A stretch of DNA of 64,000 bases from contig RQOL01000828.1 in NCBI GenBank assembly GCA_013076295.1, positions 2,170,001-2,234,000 of the forward strand, in the 5' to 3' direction. The position numbers and the translations under genes were made by a program. Below, piece after piece: positions 33,523-57,249 of this stretch; the stretch's first letter is position 1, and the number at the start of each line of letters is the position of its first letter. Source of the stretch: Sanderia malayensis (Eukaryota; Cnidaria; Scyphozoa; Semaeostomeae; Pelagiidae). Below the pieces are notes generated by a model. The model ran no database searches. It was not told the origin of the DNA and saw nothing but the letters and a program-made list of their open reading frames with translations.

Positions 33523-36145
33523 TTACATCTTGGACATCTGCTGTTGTATCATGTCAATAGGCAGCGGGAAGATGATGGTTGAGTTTTTCTCAGCGGAGAT
33601 GGCTTGCAGTGTTTGCAGGTAACGAAGTTGCAATGCGCTTGGTGATTCAGCAATGACCTCTGATGCCTCTTTCAATGCACGTGCTGCATTGAATTCTCCT
33701 TCTGCTGCAATGACCTGTACGAAGGAGGGGGAGAAGGAGGGTTAGATGGTAGTACAGGGGGGGGGGGACAAATGTCCTAAAAACAACCGGAAACAAGACA
33801 ATTACGCAATGCTAGGATGGGAGGAGTAGAAAATTGTTTACCTTTGCGCGAGCTTCACGCGAAGCCTCTGCCTCTGCAGCCATGGCACGTTGCAACTGTT
33901 GTGGAAGACGGACATCTTTCCTGTTGTAAAAAATTGGTTTATTCCTCAATCACATGCTTTTGATTAGAATTGGCTTCCCACACGAAGGGGAAAGCAAAAG
34001 GTTTACAGGTATCAAATTCCACATTGAGTTTAGGAGTTACTCACACTTCCACGCGTTCAACCTTTACTCCCCAAGGGTCTGTAGCCTCATCAAGGGTGCG
34101 CTAAAAGACAAAAAGAGCGTGTGCAACACAAGATATCTGTAGAGTAGACAGTGAAATCTTGTGAGAAAGAATCCATTAAGTAAATAAAACTCTGAAGAAA
34201 AGCAAAGGCTGTGATTTGTGAATATAAATATTTACCTGGATGGCATGGCTGATGTTGTCTCTGTCAGCTAGAATTTCAGCCAAGTTCTTTGTTCCAAGGA
34301 CGTTCCTCAGAGTTGTTTGGGCAAGAAGCTTCGTGGAGCGAGTGGCATCTTCGACATTCACAACTGAGAAGATTGGATTAGATACTCGGAAATAGACAAC
34401 AGCATCTACAGCTACGGTGACACTGTCTTTTGAGAGAATCTGAAAATGAAATGAAAATTTCATAAAATTGTCCAAGAATCAACTTCTATTTACCCTGCAA
34501 AACTACATCACATTTTAATCCCTGAGAAATTCAAAAGAAACTTACCTCTTGAGGTGGAACATCAAATGAAACGGTCCTGAGATCTACTTTGATGTAGTTG
34601 TCAACACAAGGCAAGATGAAGAAGATTCCTAACAGGGAATTGAAATTTGTTGATCAGATGTAATGCACTTGATTTTCTAAATCTGCATCTGAAACAAACG
34701 AAGTGGTGTTATACCTGGTCCAACAGCTCCACCAGACTTGAGTCTACCAACTCTGAAAATTACAGCCCTTTCATACTCTTGCACAATCTAAAATAAAGAG
34801 AGATAGAGATGAGGTGTAAATGAATGTTCCAGAGAGAGTACCCCTGGCTCTAAAAGTTTCCATTAAATCATAGTAATGAAAAATAACTAGTTTCTTATCT
34901 GACTATGATTAAGTTTCATTGGAAATTGATGATCAGTTATATAAAAGAAATACCTTCAAGCAAAACATCAGCGAGAACGGGAAAGTGCAGATGAACATGA
35001 GCAGTGAGAATACAACGAGGAGCCAGCCACAAATTCCATATCCCTCATTGGCACGTTCTTCTGTTGAAAAATAAAAAGGATTGGTTAAATTCACTTGTAA
35101 AAACAATGAATTAAATAAAAGCAAGCCACACCCAAGAGAAGATTTCAGGTGCACATAGAGGGGTACTTTTAACTAAACCAGGCCTTTTTTGACAACCAAG
35201 GCCTTTTTTTAACCAAACCTTACAATTTTCACAATTGAGAAGTACACTTCAGAGAAAATGGTATATTTTTTTACATTTTGCCCACCAGAGATCTTGTTGA
35301 AAAGTCGGCACACTTTGCAGTGTGTGCCAACTCCTTTTGTTTACACCTACCCTGTGGCTGTACAACAAATTACAAATGCTTGCAATGAACATAGAATTTA
35401 AGAAATTTACATCTCCCATTCCACTTCACCACAAAAAACAATTAAATACAGAAGTTGAAAGAACTTTGTCGGAAGCAGAAGCTCTGCTCCTAAATTGCTA
35501 AATGAAGACAAAACCTACCTATATGCCATTTCGATTTAAATTTTAATCACCACAAACTGGTCATGCAAATAGCATGAAATGAAGAATTGGTTGTTTCATT
35601 GTGGCGGGGAAAGCGTTGGTCAAATAAAAACAGTTTTTCCAAATTCAATTTTTCAAAACAAGCAGGTTGAGTCTGTGTTGCTCAGCCCAAACAACCTTAA
35701 CTTGATCTTCAAGATTTTAACGCAGAAATTTTAACATTCAACCATTTCTCAAAAGAAACATAGAAAGCACCGATCAATCAGTTTTATCAATCAGTGTAAA
35801 GATCCATGCAAAATTCAAGTAAATCTTCAAGCACCAATTGCATCAAAGGCTTAGCAAATTATAATAACGTTTTAACTAACCTATATGGAACCTATATTAG
35901 TGATGGCTGGTTGGTTTCCGAAATAGTTTCGCAAAGGGGTGCGGTTGAAACGCGTGCAAACCTCCTTCGATTGTAAATTTAGGCCGCATAAAAACATTCA
36001 ACCTAAAACTGCGACTACAAAGAAATTGCGCTATGCAGCTGAATATTAATTTTAATAAGATGATCAAACCTCCATTAAATGCTCCATATCCCGAGCTTTC
36101 TCCACCAGTATCCGTTTTGCCGTGCATCTCGACTTCTGTGCTCAT
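33523..36145 (-). CDS. STOM: Stomatin (SPFH/Band 7) paralogue B
   Basis: Tandem copy of the gene at 28413-31981, same family and role. Exons: 36070-36145 (MSTEVEMHGKTDTGGESSGY), 34954-35060, 34715-34787, 34546-34628, 34236-34439, 34045-34100, 33842-33920, 33523-33714 (stop TAA). The hydrophobic hairpin is GICGWLLVVFSLLMFICTFP; the SPFH core has ILSKDSVTVAVDAVVYFRVS and the C-terminal helix ends QQQMSKM. It is closer in layout to vertebrate stomatin because the N-terminal cytosolic stretch is of normal length. The last exon and the adjoining intron edge are almost identical to those of copy A, more so than the upstream exons. Confidence 0.93.
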
Positions 36146-36860
36146 AATACGTAAAACCTCTCGCGTTTGTAAGCAGTTGTGAGAACTTTTTCGCTGGATA
36201 CGAGTACGAGCTTTTGTTGATGGATTTGCCTTTCGGTCTTCCGGCGTTGACAAATATATGCGTGCTGGCTGTGACACATGAATTTTCATGAATGATAACA
36301 AAAGAAAATGAAATCTGGTGACAGAATAATTGAATAAATCTGAATAAATTTCAATCCATTCAGCGTTTTTCTTTTCAACCTTCAATATGCAAATAAAGGC
36401 CTATTGTTATTGCCGCCCGCCGTCAACCACAGCAGTTTTGCTGCGTCATCTCTTTCCGACAAGAAACTTTATTTTTCAAAGCATTTTGGGGATTGAAGAG
36501 TTGGTACATAATAATAATATATGCCACAACGCGCTACTTTTACAAGTTTGGCGGCTGTACACCTCTTTTCCCGAACTTGTTCTACCATTTCACGTTTTGG
36601 GAGAAATTTTGGCCTGGACCCTTCCATCCATCGCACAGGACATAGGGCGTGCGCGTGCCGTACCCTCCGCTTTATGCTAAGCATGTGCATTCTGCATGTC
36701 CCTTTTTATCGATGTGAACTGAGAAGTGTCCCTTTTGAGAACTAAACACGGGTCATTTCATAATACAGGGCATTTTCCAGGTATATAGTACTGCGCAGGT
36801 CAGGTCACCTGTGCAGGATTCACACGTCACGTGTTCTCAACTTACCACCTATATATAAGT

Positions 36861-36939
36861 GTGACTGGATATGTAGTCCAATGGTAGGGCGTCTGCGTGA
36901 GAGGCAGAAGGTTGTGGGTTCGAGTCCCACCCAGTCACC
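36861..36939 (+). tRNA. tRNA-like sequence (anticodon GAG), probable SINE head or pseudo-tRNA
   Basis: Acceptor arms GTGACTG and CAGTCAC pair over seven bases. The anticodon stem TCTGC/GCAGA encloses the loop GTGAGAG, and the T arm is GTGGG-TTCGAGT-CCCAC. The anticodon would be GAG (leucine), but there is no long variable arm as class II tRNA-Leu requires, and eukaryotes normally use AAG here. The D region is irregular. The Pol III B box is good. I take it as a tRNA-derived SINE or a pseudogene rather than a working tRNA. Confidence 0.55.
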
Positions 36940-37274
36940 GGCCCGGTCAATATGGTGTGGTGGCAGTACAGCATGCTGGACGCGCTGGTGTGAGAGACCA
37001 GCCTTTGGGCAAACAAAACCTGCAATAGATTTCAGCGGCTCCGCCATGATGCTCGAGAGTTAGACTTCATCTAATATGTACTCGCAAGAGCTCATGGTAG
37101 TGCAACACCCAAGAGTCTAGGGTGAAGGGTGGGAATCCAAGCGTACATAGCTACAAAGGTGGGCAAATTTGAGCGTAACTGACGGTAGATGACGACTAAT
37201 ATACGGACGAAGGGTGACTATATGTGTTGTGCGTTGATTCCTTTGAGCTTATGCTATTCTATACTGCTAGGAAG

Positions 37275-37350
37275 GGCTCCTGTGGACTAGCGGTAACTTT
37301 CCTGCACAGAAACATCAAGACCACTGGTTCAAAACCTGATGAGAACCTCT
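37275..37350 (+). repeat. Second tRNA-like stretch (possible SINE remnant)
   Basis: An A-box-like TGGACTAGCGGTAAC and a B-box-like GGTTCAAAACC are spaced as in a tRNA promoter, but the stems do not pair well. It lies just before the satellite array. Confidence 0.35.
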
Positions 37351-37394
37351 ACTTTCTGTTTTAAGTTTTAATCAATTTGTAATGTAAATGTCCT

Positions 37395-38460
37395 TGAGGT
37401 GGGTGTGTATGCGCAGTGCCCTAGATTGGTTACTACGCAGGAACTTGCATGACGTAATAGTAATGACAGTGTCTGGTGTATCAGTTAGGGTTGGGGTTAG
37501 GGTTAAGGTGCCTTAAAGGTGGGCGTGTATGCGCAGTTGCATATATAGGCTACTGCGCAGGAGCATGCATGACGTAATACTACTGACAGTGTATGGTGTA
37601 TCAGTTAGGGTTGGGGTTAGGGTTAGCATTAGGGTTAGGGTTAGGGTTAAGGTGCCTTAAAGGTGGGCGTGTATGCGCAGTTGCATATATAGGCTACTGC
37701 GCAGGAGCATGCATGACGTAATACTACTGACAGTGTATGGTGTATCAGTTAGGGTTGGGGTTAGGGTTAGCATTAGGGTTAGGGTTAGGGTTAACGTGCC
37801 GTAAAGGTGGGCGTGTATGCGCAGTGGCATATATAGGCTACTGCGCAGGAGTATGCATGACGTAATACTGCTGGCAGTGTATGGTGTATCAGTTAGAGTT
37901 AGGGTTATGGTTAGCATTAGGGTTAGGGTTAGGGTTAGAGTGCCCTAAAGGTGGGCGTGTATGCGCAGGGGCATATATAGGCTATTGCGCAGGAGTATGC
38001 ATGACGTAATACTATTGACAGTGTATGGTGTATCGGTTAGGGTTGGGGTTAGGGTTAGCATTAGGGTTAGGGTTAGGGTTAAGGTGCCTTAAAGGGGGGC
38101 GTGTATGCGCAGTTGCATATATAGCCTACTGCGCAGGAGGATGCATGACGTAATACTACTGACAGTGTATGGTGTATCAGTTAGGGTTAGGGTTAGCGTT
38201 AGGGTTAGGGTTAAGGTTTGGGTTAGTGTTTGGGTTCAGGTGCCGTGGTATATATAGGCTACTGCGCAGGAGCATGCATTATGTAATATTACTGACAGTG
38301 TATGGTGTATAAAGTTAGCATTAGGGTTAGCATTAGGGTTAGGGTTAGGGTTAGAGCGCCCTAAAGGTGGGCGTGTATGCGCAGTGCCATAAATAGGCTA
38401 CTGCGCAGGAGTATGATTTACGTTACTGACAGTGTCTTTTGTATCAGTAAGGATTGGGTT
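37395..38460. repeat. 144-bp satellite with TTAGGG-type linkers, about eight units
   Basis: Each unit reads AAAGGTGGGCGTGTATGCGC, AGTTGCATATATAGGCTACT, GCGCAGGAGCATGCATGACG, TAATACTACTGACAGTGTAT, then GGTGTATCAGTTAGGG and a run of TTAGGG/TTGGGG/TAGCAT hexamers. Units start near 37395, 37515, 37659, 37803, 37946, 38092, 38240 (partial) and 38355. TGCGCAGT and ACTGCGCA form a 14-base-loop hairpin in each unit. The array ends about 330 bases before the NDOR1 start codon. It is not a chromosome end, since unique genes continue on both sides. Confidence 0.93.
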
Positions 38461-38579
38461 AAAGTTGTCCGGAATTTCCTCGGCCCGCTGAAAGAGATGG
38501 AAGCTCGGTTTTCGCTCAAGTGATGCAGACTCTAATGCTGATGTCTGAAATATGCAACATTGCTTGTGTATTTTCTACT

Positions 38580-38645
38580 TCTTCATAGTTATAGGCATCT
38601 GAAGTGAATCTGCGTCGAATCTGCGTCGAATCTGCGTCGAATGTG
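38580..38645. repeat. Short 12-bp tandem repeat GAATCTGCGTC
   Basis: GAATCTGCGTC is repeated with slight variation four times between about 38605 and 38655, in the 5' flank of NDOR1. Confidence 0.7.
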
Positions 38646-38761
38646 TATCTGCGTCTAGCTAGACGAATATTCAACCAAGTTTTTTTGTCATTTGAACCAC
38701 GTGTTTGAAGTAAATATGCCCACTTTGGCTTCGTTCAAGTCTCAATGAGATTTACTTTTGA

Positions 38762-43983
<5,222 letters not shown>

Positions 43984-44228
43984 TAAGTCTGTTTGTATTT
44001 ATTTTCAATTTTATGTGTTTTTATTTTAGTCTCTGAATGCAAATACCCCACCATACATGATCACATGCTTCAGAAGCTTTAATAAGTTTTTTAGCTTTTT
44101 AAGAATATACCCTGATGAAAAACAAACATGAATCATTCTTACTTGAACTGCTAAGAATTGGATTTTCTTCCGATATATTTGTCATAGAAAAATGAATCAA
44201 GGCATAAGATATATAGCTGCTTTTGAAA

Positions 44229-44234
44229 AATAAA
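44229..44234 (+). terminator. Possible poly(A) signal of NDOR1
   Basis: AATAAA about 245 bases after the NDOR1 stop codon. It is the first canonical hexamer downstream that I noticed. Confidence 0.4.
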
Positions 44235-44776
44235 GTTAAATTTCCACGTCCAATGGATATATTGAGACAGTTGGTGGCGGAGTGAGTTTGTGATGCTAAT
44301 TTTTCAAATTCACCCCGACCTTCTCACGGTAGAGACACGGAAAGATGAAATATATATACACACAGAATAACTAATTAATTACACCGCTTTTGAACTTTCA
44401 TCAATTTATGCTTAATTACAATAATTGCATCATGCTACTACATATCTCTCCCCGATACACCATTTGATCAACTGGTGTATATTATGCTGATGTATGTATT
44501 AAATATAAAATCCTGCTACTTTATATCAAAGTCAACTTGTTTCGATCAATTATACCACTATCAAATAACAAATATAGATTTTTTATAATATATTTGCTCT
44601 TCGTTTCGTTGACCCTTTTGTCCAAATTATAAAAAAGGATTCATATTGAATGCGGAACTAACTCATCTTGTGTCATCATTCACACCAGGAATGGGCCTAA
44701 GTTTCTTGTCCATGTCCTGCGATCATAAATCAACCATCCAAGCATTCATTTCTTTATCGAAAATCAATTGCCCACA
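44235..44776. other. Intergenic, AT-rich, no feature
   Basis: The stretch between the NDOR1 3' end and the small minus-strand frame. It is AT-rich with no repeat or exon I can support. Confidence 0.4.
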
Positions 44777-44968
44777 TCAGCAGAAGATCCAGATAGCAAT
44801 TATCAGAAATGCCAGGGTAAATTCTGCATAGTATAGGGATAAAAAGCAAATCAATGCCATTAAACTAAAGCCTGCTGTTGCTATATACAGTCTTCTAGGA
44901 TTTGACGTTCCCTCCGTCCATTCACTGATTATTGTTCTCAGCACATTTCGTAACTCATCCCCAGCCAT
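44777..44968 (-). CDS. Possible small membrane protein, 63 residues
   Basis: An ATG-initiated frame MAGDELRNVLRTIISEWTEG followed by two hydrophobic stretches, LYIATAGFSLMALICFLSLY and FTLAFLIIAIWIFC, ending in TGA. The amphipathic N-terminus and paired membrane segments look like a small integral membrane protein. I do not recognise the family. The length is near chance level, so expression or conservation is needed to accept it. It lies between convergently placed NDOR1 and the PPIL1 3' end. Confidence 0.42.
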   Translation of the reverse strand: MAGDELRNVLRTIISEWTEGTSNPRRLYIATAGFSLMALICFLSLYYAEFTLAFLIIAIWIFC

Positions 44969-45505
44969 TGTCGACTATTTTGATGAGGCAATTTTCTTGA
45001 ATTTCTTCCCGCGAACTCTAAAAACACTATGCGTCAAGCTGGAGTCTCGGAGTAAATATCATTAATAATATAACTACTTCTCATGGTGACGGTTTTGTTC
45101 CTTTTAATATGCCGTGTCATGTTTACCCTTTTCTTCTGTAAACAAAGGGGTCTCATTCCTGGGAGACCACCCGAGTCTTTGTTAAAATGGTGCGTGCGTG
45201 CGCGTGAAATGCAAGTCAAATAAACGTGCACAAATGAAATGTTTTAATCAAACTTTTTTTCAGTTTATCGCAGTACATAACTGGAGCAGTTAAAAATATG
45301 TCTTGTATAAAATGTTAATGTGTGAGAGCTACAATGCTACAATATACACATGTCAATCTTATCTTCCTAACTCAAAAACACCTGAGTTATGAAATTATTT
45401 CATACATAATCAAGTGTCTTCAATCAACAACTTGAGACCTTATCTTGTTCCATTTGTCTTCATAGTTTCCCCAAAGAACATCTGTCAATGAATGTTTTCA
45501 ATTTC

Positions 45506-47393
45506 TTATTCTATAGGTGTGGCTTTTATTATGTAAATATCTTGTGTCGGTCTGAAATAGAAAGGTACATCAATCGAAATAGAGCTTATAGTGGTTATAG
45601 TAATATACAAATGTGCCATTGGATGAGTCAGTAATTATGACAAAAACCATAATTTTTACAAGAAATATCAGTAGGTTAGTTTACAATGCAAATCCATTGA
45701 AAATACCTTAAATTCTTGAATAAGCCCCTTTGGGCACATTTGCAAAAATGAATTTTAGGTGGGTGCTCACCCCAGGGGGCTTATTCTGAAGTGGGGGCTT
45801 ATTTCCTGCTTATTCAAGGATCTATCGGCAAGTATTACCTTTCGTGATTATCTGTTGGAACCAGGCTGATCTTCTTAACAATTTCCATTCCTTCAAATAT
45901 CCTACCAAATATTGAATGCTTTCCTGTAAGTAACAAAAGAACATTTCCTCCATTAGCATCAGCACTATTAATATGCAACAAGGGATTTCTGATTGTAAAA
46001 ATGCAGTTTTCTTACCATCCAACCATTGCGTTGGGGCTAAGGTGATAAAAAATTGACTCCCATTCGTGTTTGGGCCACTTAAAAAACAAGTTGAACAAAT
46101 ATTAACTAATGAGCGAATTAAACTTGATATGATAATACAATAAAAACTTGCAAATTCTGCATCTAGCCTATTGCTCAAACAAAATAGGTTATTCCTTCTT
46201 CCATTGTGTTGATAAGAAATTTTAGTCTGAAGGTTTTTATGAACGGAGGTTCATATGAGTGGATTTCTACTTATAATTAGGATGTGAAGTTATTGAATTA
46301 GAATTATTTTGAACCTGTTTGCCATTGACAATATTCCAGCACCAGTGTGTTTCAAATCCTTGTGAATTTCATCTTCAAATAATGGTCTGAAAACCAAATA
46401 ACTACAAACTGAACAAATGCATTTTTTCTTTGTGTGAGCATGTCAGAATAGTACAGTACACCTAAAGTCCTCAGTATTAAGGTATTTACCCTCTTTGGAT
46501 CAGAACTCCTGGGAAATGGAGTTCTTATTTAGAAATTTGATCAAGTCAGTTTTGGAACCTGTTTCATGTTTGGCCAGCTCAATGGAGATCCCCCCCAAAA
46601 AACTGGGTAATTTCACTTTAAGCCTTAAACTTTCAGTTCAAAGTGGGTAGAAGTGAGGAAACAATGCTTGGTATTATGTTTAATGCTTATGTGGTATGCA
46701 TCACGAACCCATAAATAGAAGATCCACCTCGTCCTGTACCAGTTGGGTCGCCTGTCTGAATCATGAAACCCTAGTGGGGAAAAATTGAAATAAATAAAAC
46801 AAAATAAATCTGATATATAGGTCGTACAGTAAAAACTTCCTTAGTGGACACTTTTTCTGGTCCCTGTCAATAGGGAATACAGTGTAACTGTAAGAAAGCT
46901 CTAGAGAGACACACACAACCCACAATCAAAGATATCTTAATTGATCATACCTGAATAATCCTATGAAATTTGACATTGTCATAATATCCTCTCCTGGCCT
47001 TGAAATGGGAAAGGGACGAAACTGATTAATTATTCCTGGCTAGTAATTAATTTTGGATTGTCATTTATCCAATATTAATCAGTTTTTGCAGATTTTTGTG
47101 GATTAGGTTATTTGACATACCAGCTCTGCAAAATTCTTGCACGTCTGAGGAGCATGGTCCCAATAAAGTTCACATTTCACTTCGCCCTAAAATTAGAGGA
47201 ATGATAAAATAGAGGCGATATTGCAATGAGACACAAAGGTCTCACCACAAACAAAACATGCCTAGGCCACTTTTTGAAGTTACGATATAGTAGGTTTTAC
47301 AGATGATAAAATAGTTTTGACTGCGGAATTACTTACTAACGATGTTTCTAATGCAACTTTTAGTGGTCTCCAATCATCTGATGGCATAGACAT
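45506..47393 (-). CDS. PPIL1: Peptidyl-prolyl cis-trans isomerase-like 1 (spliceosomal cyclophilin)
   Basis: Small cyclophilin of the activated spliceosome that binds SNW1/SKIP. Eight exons: 47337-47393 (MSMPSDDWRPLKVALETSL), 47121-47186, 46951-46998, 46709-46770, 46315-46386, 46016-46077, 45839-45923, 45506-45551. They give 165 residues against 166 in human. Conserved catalytic-fold segments are ARRGYYDNVKFHRIIQ (FHR arginine), GDPTGTGRGGSSIYG, TGAGILSMAN, GPNTNGSQFFITLAPTQWLD and KHSIFGRIFEGMEIVKKI. The end is RPTQDIYIIKATPIE. All phases agree. The start ATG lies 388 bases from that of ANKEF1 on the other strand, so the two probably share a bidirectional promoter. Confidence 0.97.
45552..45838. 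other. Last PPIL1 intron with a MITE-like remnant
   Basis: Around 45715-45830 the words TTCTTGAATAAGCCCCTTTG and AAGTGGGGGCTTATTTCCTG with TATTCAAGGA form an imperfect inverted repeat similar in style to the CCGTATTTACTCGA elements. Confidence 0.5.
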
Positions 47394-47780
47394 TTCTATT
47401 TATTAAAAATATTATACAATTATTAAGATTCCATGCGGCAAAAGAACATCTGGCTAAAGCTAGTGGTTGTTAGTATGCACCAAATAATAGTTACTAAACG
47501 AGGCAAATGAAAGATGTCCTCCTCCTTAGCAACAGACAATAATAATTATTGTTCATTTGTCCAAAACAGGTGAGGAAAGAATTAATGATATTAAAAATGC
47601 TAGGCAAACCGATGCTCATTATACGCCAGTCACATTAAATATTAAACATTAAATTTAAACAGTTTTGTTGTTGCCAAGGATTCCTCTTGTCTGCTTTATA
47701 CCCTCAAGTTGATGGAGAGCGAGTTTGCTTGGCTGCAATTCCGGAGCTGAAATTTTTTGAAGACAATTTTGGTTAAAATA
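47394..47780. promoter_or_regulatory. Bidirectional promoter region PPIL1/ANKEF1
   Basis: The only non-coding gap between two divergent genes (387 bases). It therefore must drive both. No obvious TATA or initiator element is seen. Confidence 0.55.
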
Positions 47781-55178
<7,398 letters not shown>

Positions 55179-55649
55179 GCTGGCCACATTACAACTTTCA
55201 CACTTGGTGCTACATAGAATACACATGCTACCAGACAGTCATCCAGAAAGAGACCAATGTCCTTAACAAAGGCTGCATCTGCTAATGCCTCTAACAGCAC
55301 ACAGGAAACTGCTGACCCAATGAAGGGAGGTGTTTTTTTTTCTATACACATATAAGCATCTTATTACTGTATATACAAATAGTTTTGCTACAAGTTTCGC
55401 ACAATTACAAACTATTTTCATCCCTAAATGTTTTTGTCAACTGGGGAATTAAGCGTTTGCAATTTGTAATCTATTCGACAAGCATTTGTAATTTTATCTT
55501 TAATATTTTTCAAGTACTATATGTTTATATTTTCATCACAAAACATGACGTTGAAAATGTTCATTGCCTTCTTGTGTTTGCGGATTATCATTTGTAATGT
55601 CATCTCTATTTTGCAGACTATTTGATATAATGTAATTGATATTTAATAT

Positions 55650-55655
55650 AATAAA
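55650..55655 (+). terminator. Possible poly(A) signal of ANKEF1
   Basis: AATAAA in TAATAAAGTTTTT about 470 bases after the stop codon. Confidence 0.5.
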
Positions 55656-55852
55656 GTTTTTCCAGATTGCCAGACGACTTTGTGCAAAGGCCCGTCAATA
55701 GTAGAAGACAAGTAAGGGTGGAGAGTTGTGCGTCTGTGAGCTGAGGTATGAATTTCTCAGATCAGGATAGAGCCACCTGTTTTTGGCTGTTGATATTAAT
55801 CGTCCTCCACATATCATGACATGTTTCATTCCTCATTAACATTACATTCACT

Positions 55853-56218
55853 TCCTTTTCTAGGGCTTACCAAATATGGAAACGCATTGCATTGTGGATG
55901 CTGGTATAAAAGACCTTTGCCACATGTGTCTGTTCTTTCTAACCATTTTGACATCAATGATGCAGGAAGGTTAATGTTATTGAAGATGGTAGAAAGAAAT
56001 GGCCTTGCATTAAACTTTCATTAGCTCCACCTTTTGCAAGCTCTATCATGAATACAAGTTATCGAAGATAGAATTGGTACAAGATTGAGTTTTTGCTGTC
56101 ACAATATTTGATCATGCTTGCAAACAAGTTTGCAGTCAAACCTGTAGTATTCTGAAGATGCGGGAAGAACATGGCCTAACTTCGAAATTCAAGTGGCTGA
56201 ACGTTGCACAGTTCTGCT
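55853..56218 (+). pseudogene. Decayed copy of the 58939-59208 coding sequence (left arm)
   Basis: The plus strand matches the minus-strand frame of the right arm piece by piece (SNHFD, then LLQAL, then the stretch before the AATAAA), but it is broken by several stops and frameshifts. It starts behind a splice-acceptor-like CCTTTTCTAG. I read it as the inactive half of the inverted duplication. Confidence 0.65.
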
Positions 56219-56308
56219 GATCCTACATGTTGTAGAAGCTGGAAATAAAATGTGCATAAAAGAATTCAGAGAAGAGAGGACGTTTTGTTATGTTTTGTGG
56301 ATATTCTC

Positions 56309-56387
56309 ATGCCGAAGTCGAAGAAGAAGCAAGCCGATGCAATAAAACCAAGATGGCGTCGCAATATCTCCAACATCCAAAAATGTG
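56309..56387 (+). pseudogene. Left-arm copy of a short basic first exon
   Basis: It reads MPKSKKKQADAIKPRWRRN and is followed by a GTGAGT donor. It corresponds to the exon at 58766-58851 (minus), with a seven-base length difference near the donor that changes the phase. Downstream exon-like blocks (56630-56790, 56880, 57010) are partly repeated. Probably non-functional, not certain. Confidence 0.45.
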
Positions 56388-57249
56388 GTGAGTTTTAATC
56401 AAGTTTATCTTTCGTAGCAGATACTATAATTATGTATTCACTTTTTAATGTACTATTTGGACGAAGGTTATATCTTTCTAAGGAATAATTATTATTTTAA
56501 GTTGGTGCTATTCTTAATTTAACACCGATGGGGGTTTCTTGATAACACCAATTTTGATTTTGTTCACATGGTTAAACTTGCACATCAATTTTTCTATCTT
56601 GATTTGTTTTAGTTTATTATTATTTTACATCTGGAAAGATAAAGAAAGAGGGAAGAAAGATGGAGGCAGCAGAAGACGAAGAAGTTCATATTTTGTTATT
56701 ATTATTTACGCTTTTTTCGTTTTTGCTTTTTACTTATTCACAGCCTCAACCAGATCAATGGAGACAGGGCGAAGATGAAGAAAGAGGGGGCGAAAACTTC
56801 AATATATTTTTGTTCTCTTTGCTTAAATTTTTTATTTGCCTCTCATTATTGGTTTACGTTTCCATTACCTATCTGTATTCTATGCAATATTTCAAGAAGA
56901 ATGAAGTTAGAAGAAGAAGTTATGGCCAAGCAGAACGTTGTTCTTCTATTTATTTTTGTTATCTTTATTAACATTTGTTTTGCTTTACTTCTCTATTACC
57001 TATCTGTATTCTATGCAATATATCGAGAAAAATGAAGATAGAAGAAGAAGCAATGGCCAAGCAGAGCGTTTATTTCTATTTCTATATTTCTGTTATTGTG
57101 TTTTATTACTTTTTGCCTTTACTTCGATCTTTGCTTGTTCATTTTTATTTCTACTTTCTAATTCTATTTTCCGTTCACTTCAATTAGACTCATTTTATTA
57201 CTATTTTCCGTTAGATAATTAAATTAATTATAAACATTTAAATATGTTT

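Noticed and set aside
37395..38460. A true telomere or chromosome end
   Set aside because: TTAGGG runs are short, degenerate and embedded in a satellite with intact genes on both sides.
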